Shown: positions 8,844 through 17,639 of the stretch, piece after piece
How the letters are laid out: every line of letters begins with the position of its first letter
Numbering within the stretch: position 1 is the first letter of the stretch
Assembly: GCA_046347155.1 (NCBI GenBank)
Contig: JAXMGT010000002.1
Coordinates: 372,001-436,000, forward strand
DNA length: 64,000 nucleotides
DNA from: RPQJ01 sp046347155
GTDB taxonomy: Bacteria > Pseudomonadota > Gammaproteobacteria > Steroidobacterales > Steroidobacteraceae
Direction of reading: 5' to 3'
The notes under the pieces: generated by a model
The model's database searches: none
The model's input: only the letters and a program-made list of their open reading frames with translations
What the model was told of the DNA's origin: nothing
Made by a program: the position numbers and the translations under genes

Positions 8844-9418
8844 GTCGTCGCTCCCTCGAGCACGCGGAGCACGTGGGCGTGGGCCTCCTCGGCCGCGGCG
8901 ACGTTTGCGCGCGCAATCGCCGGCGGGAACTTGTCGCCGATCGCGGCGGCGACCGAGGCGAGCGAGATCCGGCCGGTGATCGCCGCGAACCCGGCGAGCA
9001 GTGCCGCGTTCGGCACCGGCCGCCCGACGTGGCGCAGCGCGAGTTCGGTGGCCGGCAGCGTGCAGAGGCGGTTCGCCGGCCGGTCCGCGACGAATTCGGC
9101 GAGGCCGAGTTCGTCGAATCCCCTCGAGGTGTTGATCAGGATGTAGCCGTCGTCGGCGAGGCCGCCGAAGACGTCGACCTGGTGGAGCAACGTCGGGTCC
9201 TGGATCAGGATCGCGTCCGGTGCGAGGATCGGCTCGCGCAACCGGATGGGCCGCTCGTCGATACGGCAGTAGGCGACGACCGGGGCCCCGGTGCGCTCGG
9301 ACCCGAAGCTCGGGAACGCCTGCGCGTGCCGGCCCTCCCGGAACGCGGCCACCGACAGCAGTTCGGCCGCCGTGACGACGCCCTGGCCACCGCGTCCATG
9401 GATCCGCACCTGGAACAT
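8837..9418 (-). CDS. porG: 2-oxoacid:acceptor oxidoreductase gamma subunit
   Basis: A 193-residue gamma subunit, first gene of the four-gene operon. It begins MFQVRIHGRGGQGVVTAAELL, the hallmark Rossmann-like motif of this family, and continues with FPSFGSERTGAPV and CRID, both conserved. The subunit forms part of the CoA-binding and assembly core. The start at 9418 is fixed by that motif. The promoter should lie in the 144 bases shared with the divergent DUF885 gene. Confidence 0.92.
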   Translation of the reverse strand: MFQVRIHGRGGQGVVTAAELLSVAAFREGRHAQAFPSFGSERTGAPVVAYCRIDERPIRLREPILAPDAILIQDPTLLHQVDVFGGLADDGYILINTSRGFDELGLAEFVADRPANRLCTLPATELALRHVGRPVPNAALLAGFAAITGRISLASVAAAIGDKFPPAIARANVAAAEEAHAHVLRVLEGATTC

Positions 9419-9562
9419 GATCCTCCGCTCTCCCGCCCGGTGGCCCGACGATGCGCCTGTCGGGGCCGAAATGGCATCCGTGTCCTCACGGATGCCGGGC
9501 TCCCCAAACCGGCCGATCTGGGGCAAAGTGCACGGCCTGAACGATCGCCCCGGGGGGAGACG

Positions 9563-11374
9563 ATGCCCAAGTCCCGCCGTCCGCTCGCGGCCGCCGCGGC
9601 CTGCCTGCTCCTTTGCGCCACGACACCCGTGCCGGCCGCAGACGCCGCACCGGGCCCGGCCGCCACGGTCTCCGAGGCCGAGCGGCAGCGCGAGATCTTC
9701 GGCCAGTACTTCGAGGAATGGCTGGCGCTCAATCCGCTGCTCGCCACCTCGATCGGCGACCCGCGCTACGACGACCGCTACGAGGTGCAGATCTCGCCCG
9801 AGTGGCGGGCGAAGCACGAGGCGCTCGAGCGCGCCTACCTCGAGCGGATCAAGGGCATCGACCGGTCGAAGCTCACGGGCCAGGACCGCATCTCGCACGA
9901 CGTGTTCCGCTCGGCGCGCGAGATCGAGATCGAGGGCTTCCGGTTCCCGGACCAGCTGATCCCGCTCAACCAGTTCTATTCGGTGCCGAACACGTTCGTG
10001 CAGCTCGGTTCCGGCAACGGCCTGCAGCCGTTCCGGACGGTCGCCGACTACGACGCGTTCCTGAAGCGCGTGGACGGCCTCGTCGCCTGGACCGACCAGG
10101 CGATCGCGAACATGCGCGAGGGCGTCGCGAAGGGCTACACGCTGCCGCGCGTGCTCGCCGAGCGCGTGCTGCCGCAGCTCGAGTCGCAGGTGGTCGCGAA
10201 GCCGGAGGATTCCTCGTTCTGGGGCCCCATCCGGAACCTGCCCGCGGGCTTCCCGGCGGCCGACCGGGAGCGGCTGACGGCGGCCTATCGCGCGATGATC
10301 GAGCAGAAGATCTTCCCGACCTACCGGCGCCTGCACGACTACATGCGCGACGAGTACCTGCCGAAGTGCCGCGAGACCGTCGGGCTCGGGGCGCTGCCGG
10401 ACGGCGCGGCCTGGTACGACTACCGGATCCGCGACATCACGACGACCGACTACGGCGCCGAACGCATCCACGAGCTCGGGCTGCTCGAGGTCGCGCGCAT
10501 CCACCGGGAGATCCACGGGGTCATGGACCAGGTCGGCTTCAAGGGCGACCTGCCGGCGTTCTTCGAGTACATGAAGACCGACCCGAAGTTCTTCTACACC
10601 GACGCCGCGGCGCTGATCCAGGGGTACGTCGACATCAAGAACCGGGTCGACCCGAACCTGCCGCGCCTCTTCGAGATCTTCCCGAAGTCCGACTACGAGA
10701 TCCGGGCCGTCGAGCCGTTCCGGGAGAAGAGTGCCGCCGGTGGCAGTTACCAGGCGGCCAGCGAGGACGGGTCGCGTCCCGGCATCTTCTACGCGAACAC
10801 CTACGACCTGAAGTCGCGGCCCAAGTGGGCGATGGAGGCCCTCTCGCTGCACGAGGGCAACCCGGGCCACCACTTCCAGATCTCGATACAGCGCGAGCAG
10901 CGCGACCTGCCGCAGTTCCGGCGGTTCGGCGGCTACACGGCCTACTCCGAGGGCTGGGGCCTCTACGCCGAGTCGCTCGGCCGGCCGCTCGGGATGTACA
11001 CGGACCCGTACCAGTACTTCGGCAAGCTCGAGGGCGAGCTGTGGCGGGCGATCCGGCTCGTCGTCGACACCGGGCTGCACGCAAAGGGCTGGACCCGCCA
11101 GCAGGTGCTCGACTACATGCAGGCCAACAGTGCGGCCGGCGAGGCCCGGCGCGTGTCCGAGGCCGAGCGCTACATGGCGATCCCGGGCCAGGCGCTCGCC
11201 TACAAGATCGGCGAGCTGAAGATCATGGAACTCCGCCAGCGCGCGGAGCGCGAGCTCGGTGCGAAGTTCGACGTGAAGAAGTTCCACACGGTCGTGCTCG
11301 CGAACGGCGCGCTGCCGCTCAGCGTGCTCGAATCCGAGGTGGACCGCTGGATCGCCGCCGAGCGCGGCGGCTGA
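9563..11374 (+). CDS. DUF885 family exported protein (putative metallopeptidase-like)
   Basis: A 603-residue DUF885 protein with a signal peptide (AAAAACLLLCATTPVPAADA). The diagnostic LHEGNPGHHFQ block is near residue 430, followed by YSEGWGLYAESLG about 30 residues later; this His-Glu ... Glu arrangement resembles zinc carboxypeptidase-like gluzincins. The function of DUF885 is not firmly established, though a peptidase role is often proposed. A GGGGGGAGA purine run precedes the ATG at 9563. It is divergent from the oxoacid oxidoreductase operon and probably transcribed with the downstream reductase-like gene 34 bases away. Confidence 0.88.
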   Translation: MPKSRRPLAAAAACLLLCATTPVPAADAAPGPAATVSEAERQREIFGQYFEEWLALNPLLATSIGDPRYDDRYEVQISPEWRAKHEALERAYLERIKGIDRSKLTGQDRISHDVFRSAREIEIEGFRFPDQLIPLNQFYSVPNTFVQLGSGNGLQPFRTVADYDAFLKRVDGLVAWTDQAIANMREGVAKGYTLPRVLAERVLPQLESQVVAKPEDSSFWGPIRNLPAGFPAADRERLTAAYRAMIEQKIFPTYRRLHDYMRDEYLPKCRETVGLGALPDGAAWYDYRIRDITTTDYGAERIHELGLLEVARIHREIHGVMDQVGFKGDLPAFFEYMKTDPKFFYTDAAALIQGYVDIKNRVDPNLPRLFEIFPKSDYEIRAVEPFREKSAAGGSYQAASEDGSRPGIFYANTYDLKSRPKWAMEALSLHEGNPGHHFQISIQREQRDLPQFRRFGGYTAYSEGWGLYAESLGRPLGMYTDPYQYFGKLEGELWRAIRLVVDTGLHAKGWTRQQVLDYMQANSAAGEARRVSEAERYMAIPGQALAYKIGELKIMELRQRAERELGAKFDVKKFHTVVLANGALPLSVLESEVDRWIAAERGG

Positions 11375-11408
11375 GCCGGCAGGGGCCCCGAGGGACCCGG
11401 GAGGACAC

Positions 11409-12056
11409 GTGACGACGGGCAAGAGGACTGCACTGATCGCCGGCGCGACCGGCCTCGTGGGGAGCGAGCTGCTCAAGCTCCTGATCGCGAGCGACGCGTA
11501 CCATAAGGTCCTGGTCCTGACGCGACGCGAGCTCGGGCTGCGGACGCGGCACCCGAAGCTCCGGCAGGTCCTCGTGGACTTCGGCCGGCTCGAGCAGCAC
11601 CGCGAGGACCTGCGCGCGGACCACGTCTACTGCACGCTCGGCACGACGATCGCGAAAGCGGGTTCGCAGGCCGAGTTCGTCAAGGTGGACCTCGACTACC
11701 CGCTCCGGCTCGCGCGCGTCACGCTCGCCGAGGGGGCGCGGCACTTCTCGATCGTCACGGCGCTCGGCTCGAGCCGCTCGTCGCCGTTCTTCTATTCCCG
11801 GGTCAAGGGCGAAGTCGAGGCCGAGCTCGAGGCGATGGACTGGCCGAGCCTCGCGGTCGTGCGCCCGTCCGTCATCGCCGGCGAGCGTGCCGAGCGCCGC
11901 CCCGCGGAGAAGCTGAGCCAGGCGCTGCTGCGCTACGCGCCGGCCCTGTGGCGCTCGGTGCCTGCCGCGGACATCGCCGCCTGCATGGTCGACGTCGCGC
12001 TGCGCGAGCCCGAGGGCGTGCTCGAGGTCGATTCGAAGGACATCCCCCGCGCCTGA
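11409..12056 (+). CDS. NAD(P)H-binding atypical SDR protein
   Basis: A 215-residue Rossmann protein starting MTTGKRTALIAGATGLVGSELL from a GTG codon with GGGAGG about 7 bases upstream. The GATGLVG motif, STAIGTT-like YCTLGTTIAKAG segment and SRSSPFFYSRVKGEVE (Tyr-x-x-x-Lys) match the atypical short-chain dehydrogenase group that includes HTATIP2/oxidoreductase-like proteins. The substrate is unknown. It follows the DUF885 gene closely and is convergent with the cytochrome gene, ending 25 bases before that stop. Confidence 0.85.
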   Translation: MTTGKRTALIAGATGLVGSELLKLLIASDAYHKVLVLTRRELGLRTRHPKLRQVLVDFGRLEQHREDLRADHVYCTLGTTIAKAGSQAEFVKVDLDYPLRLARVTLAEGARHFSIVTALGSSRSSPFFYSRVKGEVEAELEAMDWPSLAVVRPSVIAGERAERRPAEKLSQALLRYAPALWRSVPAADIAACMVDVALREPEGVLEVDSKDIPRA

Positions 12057-12081
12057 GGCGCGCGATCGTCGGCGGGGCCGT

Positions 12082-14304
12082 TCAGCGGTTGCCGGCCTCC
12101 GGCGCCAGCTCGGTCTTCGCGATCCCGTACACCTCCGCGAACCGGGCGTTGCCCGGGTCGAGCTCGGTGGCCTTGCGCAGTTCCGCGAGCGCCTCCTGGC
12201 CGCGGTGCTGGCGCACGAGCGCGAGCCCGAGCGCGTGGTGGAGCATCGCGTCCTTCGGCGCCTGCACGAGCCCGTCCCGGAGCGCGGCCTCGGCCGCGTC
12301 CTCGCGATGCTGCAGCCGCATCAGGTCCGCGAGGTTCACCCACGCGGGCACGTAGGCGGGGTCGAGCGCGATGGCCGAGCGGAATTCCGCCTCGGATTCC
12401 ATCCAGCGGCCGCGCTCCGCGTAGTAGGTGCCGAGGTTCGTCCGGCTCTCGGGCCGGTCGGCGTTGAAGTTCTCGGCCGCCACGTATTCGTCGGCCGCCT
12501 TCGCGTAGGCCTCGGCGCCGCCGGGCCCGAGCGACGCCTCGGGCACCGCCGCGAGCACGCGCGCGGCCTGCATGCGCACCGCGCGCAGCGGGTCCCGCAG
12601 CAGCGGGATGACCGCGAGGCGCTGCCCGGGCGGCACGGACTCGTAGACGCCGATCGCCGAGTGGCGCACCAGCGCGCTCGGGTCGTGCAGCGCGGCCTCG
12701 GCCGCGAGCGCCGCGTTCTCGCCGCCGGCGCGCGCGAGTCGTGCGAGTGCGGAGGCCCGCGCCATCGCGGATTCTTCCTGGTTCGCGACCAGCTGCACGA
12801 GGCCGATCGTCGCGGAGGCGTCGCCCCGGTCCGCGTCCGCGAACACGGTCGCGAAGTCCTGGAACCCGGGCTTCGGGTGGGGATAGCGCGCGCGGACCTC
12901 GGTCGCGGCCCACTCGGGCGTGCGGTCGGCGTGGCACTGGTTGCAGGCGTTCGGCACGCCGAGCGTGCGCGACAGGTCGGGTCGCGGGATCCGGAAACTG
13001 TGGTCGTGCCGCGGGTCCACGACCATGTACGTCGTCGTGGGCATGTGGCAGGCCGCGCACGCGGCCCCCGGCGAGCCGGCCGGGTGGAAGTGGTGGCGCG
13101 GCGTGTCGTACTTCGAGGCGAGGTGGCATTGCGCGCACACGGTGTTGCCGGCGGCGCGCGGCTTGCCGCCGTGCGGGTCGTGGCAGTCGCTGCAGGTGAC
13201 GCCCTTCGAGTACATCCGGCTCGTCATGAACGAGCCCCAGTTGTAGACCTCGTCGTGCTGCTGGCCGTCGGGGTAGTAGAGCCCCGGCGTGATCAGCGCC
13301 GGCAGGTAGTGGTCCATCAGCCGCTCGCCGGGCCGGTAGCCGTTCGAGAACTGCCCGCGGCGCGAGTGGCACTGCGCGCAGACCTCGACCTCGGCGTCGA
13401 CCCGACGCCGGTGCAGCGGCGCGGCGTTGCCGGTGGCCGGGTCGATGCGCCACTGGTTCTCGCGGCGCGCGTCGAAGCGCACGGTCAGGCGCGGGTCGGT
13501 GCCCGGCGGCGTCGCGCCGCCGCTGCGCGCGCCCGCCTGCGCCCACTCGACGTGCGCCGAGCCGGGCCCGTGGCAGCCTTCGCAGCCCACCCCGAGTTCG
13601 GCCCAGCGGGTCGCGAACGTGTCGGTGGCGCGGTCGTAGTTCTTGCGCAGGTCGGTCGCGTGGCAGTCCGCGCACATGTAGTTCCAGTTCTGCTGGCGGC
13701 CGGTCCAGTGCAGCTCGTCCCGGAAGTCGATCTTCTCGTTCGGGTACAGGTGGAACCAGCGCTGGCCGCCGTCGGCCGCCGGGCGCGAGTCCCACGCGAG
13801 CGACAGCGCCTGCAGCCGGCCGCGGCCGATGTCCACGAGGTACTGCTGCAGCGGGTAGACGCCGAACGTGTATTCGACCTTGAAGTCCGCGGGCCGCCCG
13901 TCGGGCCCGTCGGTGTGCACGTACCACGCGCCGTCGCGCCGGTAGAACCGGCTCTCGAGTCCGTAGCGGCGGTAGGTCGCGTCGTCGAAGTCGCCGAGCA
14001 CCGTGGCCTCGGTCGGCACCTTCATCGCTTCCGCGTGCTGGGACTTCGCCCAGGCCGCGGACTCGGCGGCGTGGCACCCGGCGCAGGCCTGCGATCCGAC
14101 GTAACCGGCGGGTCGCGGCGCGGCCGGGGCGACCGTCGCGACCTGCGAGGGCGGCGGGGTCGGTGCGCCGCGCATCCGTTGCCAGCCCAGGTAGGCGCCG
14201 GCGGCCACGACGGACGCGGCGATCAGGAGGAGCAGGCTGCGGGACGGCTTCAAGCGGGGGACTCCAGGCGGACGCCCCGAATTGTGCCCACTGCGGCCCG
14301 GCAT
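12082..14304 (-). CDS. eight-haem cytochrome c with HEAT-like and TPR domains
   Basis: A 740-residue protein with an N-terminal membrane anchor or uncleaved signal (RSLLLLIAASVVAAGAYLGW) and eight CxxCH sites (CAGCH, CADCH, CEGCH, CAQCH, CSDCH, CAQCH, CAACH, CNQCH) in the first ~420 residues. The central part has helical repeats resembling HEAT units (ASALARLARAGGENAALAAEAAL), and the C-terminus has several TPR units. Related tetratricopeptide cytochromes occur in bacteria with multihaem respiration; partner and substrate are unknown. The start is uncertain: ATG at 14304 gives 17 non-hydrophobic residues first, and a TTG just before KPSRSLLLL is an alternative. It is divergent from the DUF3313 gene. 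Confidence 0.88.
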   Translation of the reverse strand: MPGRSGHNSGRPPGVPRLKPSRSLLLLIAASVVAAGAYLGWQRMRGAPTPPPSQVATVAPAAPRPAGYVGSQACAGCHAAESAAWAKSQHAEAMKVPTEATVLGDFDDATYRRYGLESRFYRRDGAWYVHTDGPDGRPADFKVEYTFGVYPLQQYLVDIGRGRLQALSLAWDSRPAADGGQRWFHLYPNEKIDFRDELHWTGRQQNWNYMCADCHATDLRKNYDRATDTFATRWAELGVGCEGCHGPGSAHVEWAQAGARSGGATPPGTDPRLTVRFDARRENQWRIDPATGNAAPLHRRRVDAEVEVCAQCHSRRGQFSNGYRPGERLMDHYLPALITPGLYYPDGQQHDEVYNWGSFMTSRMYSKGVTCSDCHDPHGGKPRAAGNTVCAQCHLASKYDTPRHHFHPAGSPGAACAACHMPTTTYMVVDPRHDHSFRIPRPDLSRTLGVPNACNQCHADRTPEWAATEVRARYPHPKPGFQDFATVFADADRGDASATIGLVQLVANQEESAMARASALARLARAGGENAALAAEAALHDPSALVRHSAIGVYESVPPGQRLAVIPLLRDPLRAVRMQAARVLAAVPEASLGPGGAEAYAKAADEYVAAENFNADRPESRTNLGTYYAERGRWMESEAEFRSAIALDPAYVPAWVNLADLMRLQHREDAAEAALRDGLVQAPKDAMLHHALGLALVRQHRGQEALAELRKATELDPGNARFAEVYGIAKTELAPEAGNR

Positions 14305-14366
14305 TGACAGCCGTGCGCGTCGGCACTGGAATGCGGGGCCACCCGAACGATCGCGGAGGATCCAGC

Positions 14367-15038
14367 ATGCGCATCGAACGTCGTGCCGCGGGCATCGTCG
14401 CCGCCGGCCTGCTCTCGCTCGCCGCCGGTGTCGCGCTGGCCGCCCCGCCGGCGACCTGGGACGGCCTCGAGCTGCGCAAGGTCAAGGGCGTGGACGCCGT
14501 CTACGTGCGGCCCGGCGTCGAGTTCAAGGACTACCGCAGCGTCTACCTGGACCCGGTCGAGGTCGCGTTCGACAAGAACTGGAACCCGAACAGGTCGGGC
14601 GGCAGTTCGAACCGGATGAGCAGCGCCGACATCGAGAAGCTGCGCGGCGAGATGGCCAGCGAATTCCAGCGCATCTTCGCCGAGCAGCTGCGCGCCGGCG
14701 GCTACCAGGTCGTGACGCAGCCCGGCGACGACACGCTGCAGGTGAGCGCCGGGCTCGCGGACGTCTACGTGAACGCGCCCGACAAGCCCACGGCCGGCCG
14801 CAGCTACACGTTCACCGTGAGCGCCGGGCGGATGACGCTCGTGATGGAACTGCGCGACGGCCCGACCGCCCAGCTGCTCGCGCGGGTCGTGGACCAGCAC
14901 GTCGGTCGCGAGAACGGCGCGATGACGCTGACGAACGGCGTGTCGAACTCCGCCGAGTTCCGTCGCGCCGTGAAGGGCTGGGCCGACCGGCTCGTGAAGG
15001 CGCTCGACAAGGTCTCGGGCAAGGCCGGACCGGGCTGA
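14367..15038 (+). CDS. DUF3313 family exported protein
   Basis: A 223-residue protein with a signal peptide (AGIVAAGLLSLAAGVALA) and the DUF3313 pattern: VYVRPGVEFKDYRSVYLDPVEVAF near the N-terminus and an alpha/beta C-terminal half (LQVSAGLADVYVNAPDK). Many members are lipoproteins; this one lacks a lipobox cysteine and should be periplasmic. Function is unknown. GGAGGATCCAGC precedes the ATG at 14367. The stop codon lies in the loop of a strong inverted repeat. Confidence 0.8.
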   Translation: MRIERRAAGIVAAGLLSLAAGVALAAPPATWDGLELRKVKGVDAVYVRPGVEFKDYRSVYLDPVEVAFDKNWNPNRSGGSSNRMSSADIEKLRGEMASEFQRIFAEQLRAGGYQVVTQPGDDTLQVSAGLADVYVNAPDKPTAGRSYTFTVSAGRMTLVMELRDGPTAQLLARVVDQHVGRENGAMTLTNGVSNSAEFRRAVKGWADRLVKALDKVSGKAGPG

Positions 15039-15050
15039 CCCGGTCCGGCC
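15023..15050. terminator. perfect GC hairpin at the convergent gene end
   Basis: A perfect 12-bp inverted repeat (15023-15034 with 15039-15050) has a 4-base loop that is the CTGA containing the DUF3313 stop codon. There is no T run on either side, so it is not a canonical intrinsic terminator, but it sits between two convergent genes and could stop or stabilise both transcripts. Confidence 0.55.
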
Positions 15051-15055
15051 GGCCG

Positions 15056-17557
15056 TCAGCGCCGGCCGAACCCGCCGCCGCCGCGGAACCCGCCGCCGAA
15101 GCCGCCACCGCCGCCCCAGGCGTGGCCGCCGCCCCAGCCGCCGCCGTTGAAGCCGCCGCGGTCGAAGCCGCCGCCGTCGCCGTGGTCGCCACCACCCCAG
15201 CCACCACCGTCGCCACCGCCCCAGCCGCCGGTGCGCGCATCCGCGTCGTCACGGGCGCCGGCCTCGCGATCGGCCCAGTCCTGGCTGCCGGCGTTCTGCC
15301 AGCCGCCGGCGCCGGCCTGCTGCCAGCCGCCGTCGCCGTTGCGATAGACGTTGCCGTCGTCGCCGGCGTAGTAGCCGCCGTGGCCCTGGCCCGAATCGTG
15401 CGTGTAGGTCTGGCCGTTCTGCGCGTCGTTCACGGTCGTCGTCGCGTCGTGCTGGAAGCCGTCCGAGCCATAGCTGTCCGACGCCGTCCGGTTTACGGTG
15501 CTGCCGCCCGCCGTCGTCCCGGACAGGTTCGAGTCGTAGGTGCGCGCGCCGGTGTTCGTGTCGTACTGAGACGAACGGTCCACCGACCCGCTGCCGCCCG
15601 CCTGCGTGTCGAACGTGCGGTTCATCGACGAGTCGAGGTTTCCGTTGTTCGGGTTGTAGCTCCGGCTGCCGGAGTAGGTGCCCGAGGTGCCGGTGCGGGC
15701 GTTGTAGTAGTTGCCCTGGGCGTTCGTGCCCACCTTGCCGTTCGGGTCCTCGTACCACGAGCGGGTGCCGGAGGCGACCGTGTCGCCGTAGGCACGGTAC
15801 ACGTTGGTCGCCTCGCTCACGGTGCCGCAGCAGGTCGTGCCCCAGTACGCGGGCGCGTACCACGGCGTGCCCCAGTACCAGTACGGGTCGAGCGCCGCCG
15901 GGTAGCCGAACGCGTACGCGTAGCCGACGTACGGGTTGTAGATCGGCACCGCGTCGATGCCCCAGGTGAGCGGCACCGGGTAGTACTCGGCGCCGATCCA
16001 CGGGTCGTACCAGTAGCCCGTGCCGTAGACGGTCGTGCCGTCGCTCGTCACGACCGTGCCCGTGTAGCCGGGCGTGTAGCCGGTGTACACGTAGTCCGGC
16101 GTCGACTCGTAGACCTTCACGTAGGTCACGTAGTAGAGCGGCGACGTGGGCGGGATCGAGTAGATCGCCGACGGCACCGAGGTCGCGACGCTCCACGGGC
16201 CCGTGGACTGCGGCGCCGTGAACCACACGCCGTTCTTCACCGCGTACCAGGACTGCGGGTTCACCTCGATGATCGGGATGTCCGAGTTCGCGACGTAACT
16301 GAGCGTCGTGCCCTGGATCGGCTTCATGACCGGCGCGCCGTCGATCGCCTGCGTGAACGTCGGCCCGTTCACGAGCGGCACCTTCGCGGTCTGCGGTATG
16401 CCGGCCGCGATCACCGCTTCCTCGGCCTGCGGCGTGCCGGCCACGGCCGACAGCACGACGCCCGCCTGCGAGTCCGGCGGGATCTGCGCGAACGAGGCGG
16501 GCAGCGCATTGCTCGCGACGTAGGTCCACGGGCCGGTGAGCGCCGGCGCGCGGAACCAGCGGCCGGACAGCAGCACGTAGTACTGGTTGGCCGTCGTATC
16601 CACGATCACGTCCGAGCCCGTGTTGGTCGCCCACAGCAGCGTCGTCGAGCCGACCGGCGCGAAATCCGGCTTGCCCTTGAACACGACGAGTTCGGCCGGG
16701 CCGTGCTCGACGTAAATCGTCGGCGCGCCGGCGGCGAGCGTCGGCTTCTTTTTCGCGTTCGGGCCGCCGTCGAGCAGGTCCACGACGCCCTGCTTCGAGA
16801 GGTCGGCCGCGACCGCGGCCAGCGAGGCGGGCGGGTTCTTCGCGACCGTGTACGGCCCGTCCACCGACGGTGCCTGCATCCAGCCGTCGTAGACGTGCAG
16901 GTAGAACGGCGGCTTCGTGCCCTGCTGCAGGATCAGGAAGCGCGTGTTGATCACCCGGTTCAGCGACGTGCCCGCGACCGGGCGGATCGCCGTGTTGCCG
17001 TGGATCGGCACGAGCAGCGCCGGCGTCTCGCTCACGATGATCCGGGGCGGCGTGTTGTCCACCGCGATGCCCTGCGACTTCGCGTTCTGCGAGGCGGCGA
17101 GCGAGGCCTGCACGAGGTCGAGCGGCACGGTCTGCGCCGCGTTCGACGCGTAGAAGCTCCGGAGGTCGGCGAGCACCTGCACGCCGCCGTCGGCCATCGA
17201 CGGGAAGTTCGCCCGGTCGAGCTGCACGCCGTCGAGGATCACCGTGCGGGACACCTGGTCCACCTCGGTCTGGGCCTCGGCCCAGACGACGCCGTACACC
17301 GGGTCCTGCTGGCCGTTCAGCGTGACGCTGACGGCCGCGCGGAACGTCAGGTCGTCGTCGGCCCAGCCCGTCACCTGCGGCTGGTAGACGAGCGCGAGCC
17401 CGTTCGACAACGGCACCTGCCGCGGCCAGGAGCCGGGGGAGCCCGGCTGCGGCGCGGCGGCCGACGCGTCCGCGTCGCCGGGTTGCTGGGCCACGGCGGG
17501 CAGGCCGGCCGACAGGAAGGCCGCGGTCGCCGCGGCCACCAGTACCATGCGCTTCAT
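15056..17557 (-). CDS. large secreted Gly/Tyr/Asn-rich protein of unknown function
   Basis: An 833-residue protein with a signal peptide (VLVAAATAAFLSAGLPAVAQ). The N-terminal ~500 residues are beta-rich, with recurring W-x-x-A-P-x-x-x-G-P-[WY] elements (GWMQAPSVDGPY, RWFRAPALTGPW, VWFTAPQSTGPW). Residues ~500-620 are Tyr/Pro-rich, ~620-760 Asn/Ser/Gly/Thr-rich with SGTYSGSR and TNTGARTYDS units, and the tail is almost pure Gly/Phe/Trp/Arg. I recall relatives labelled carbohydrate-binding family V/XII or autotransporter, without experimental support. It lies downstream of two genes for a putative outer-membrane protein and a lipoprotein on the same strand and may be exported with them. Confidence 0.75.
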   Translation of the reverse strand: MKRMVLVAAATAAFLSAGLPAVAQQPGDADASAAAPQPGSPGSWPRQVPLSNGLALVYQPQVTGWADDDLTFRAAVSVTLNGQQDPVYGVVWAEAQTEVDQVSRTVILDGVQLDRANFPSMADGGVQVLADLRSFYASNAAQTVPLDLVQASLAASQNAKSQGIAVDNTPPRIIVSETPALLVPIHGNTAIRPVAGTSLNRVINTRFLILQQGTKPPFYLHVYDGWMQAPSVDGPYTVAKNPPASLAAVAADLSKQGVVDLLDGGPNAKKKPTLAAGAPTIYVEHGPAELVVFKGKPDFAPVGSTTLLWATNTGSDVIVDTTANQYYVLLSGRWFRAPALTGPWTYVASNALPASFAQIPPDSQAGVVLSAVAGTPQAEEAVIAAGIPQTAKVPLVNGPTFTQAIDGAPVMKPIQGTTLSYVANSDIPIIEVNPQSWYAVKNGVWFTAPQSTGPWSVATSVPSAIYSIPPTSPLYYVTYVKVYESTPDYVYTGYTPGYTGTVVTSDGTTVYGTGYWYDPWIGAEYYPVPLTWGIDAVPIYNPYVGYAYAFGYPAALDPYWYWGTPWYAPAYWGTTCCGTVSEATNVYRAYGDTVASGTRSWYEDPNGKVGTNAQGNYYNARTGTSGTYSGSRSYNPNNGNLDSSMNRTFDTQAGGSGSVDRSSQYDTNTGARTYDSNLSGTTAGGSTVNRTASDSYGSDGFQHDATTTVNDAQNGQTYTHDSGQGHGGYYAGDDGNVYRNGDGGWQQAGAGGWQNAGSQDWADREAGARDDADARTGGWGGGDGGGWGGGDHGDGGGFDRGGFNGGGWGGGHAWGGGGGFGGGFRGGGGFGRR

Positions 17558-17609
17558 CGTCGTTTCTCCATCGGGTCGCCCGCGCCGGCAACGGGCGGGC
17601 GGAGGGGGA

Positions 17610-17633
17610 CCGGCCGGGCGCGTGCCCGGCCGG
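17610..17633. terminator. GC hairpin between secreted-protein genes
   Basis: A perfect 10-bp stem (17610-17619 with 17624-17633) and GCGT loop lie in the 82-base gap between two minus-strand genes. There is no T run. It may attenuate read-through into the 833-residue protein gene or protect the upstream mRNA end. Confidence 0.45.
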
Positions 17634-17639
17634 CGTCCG

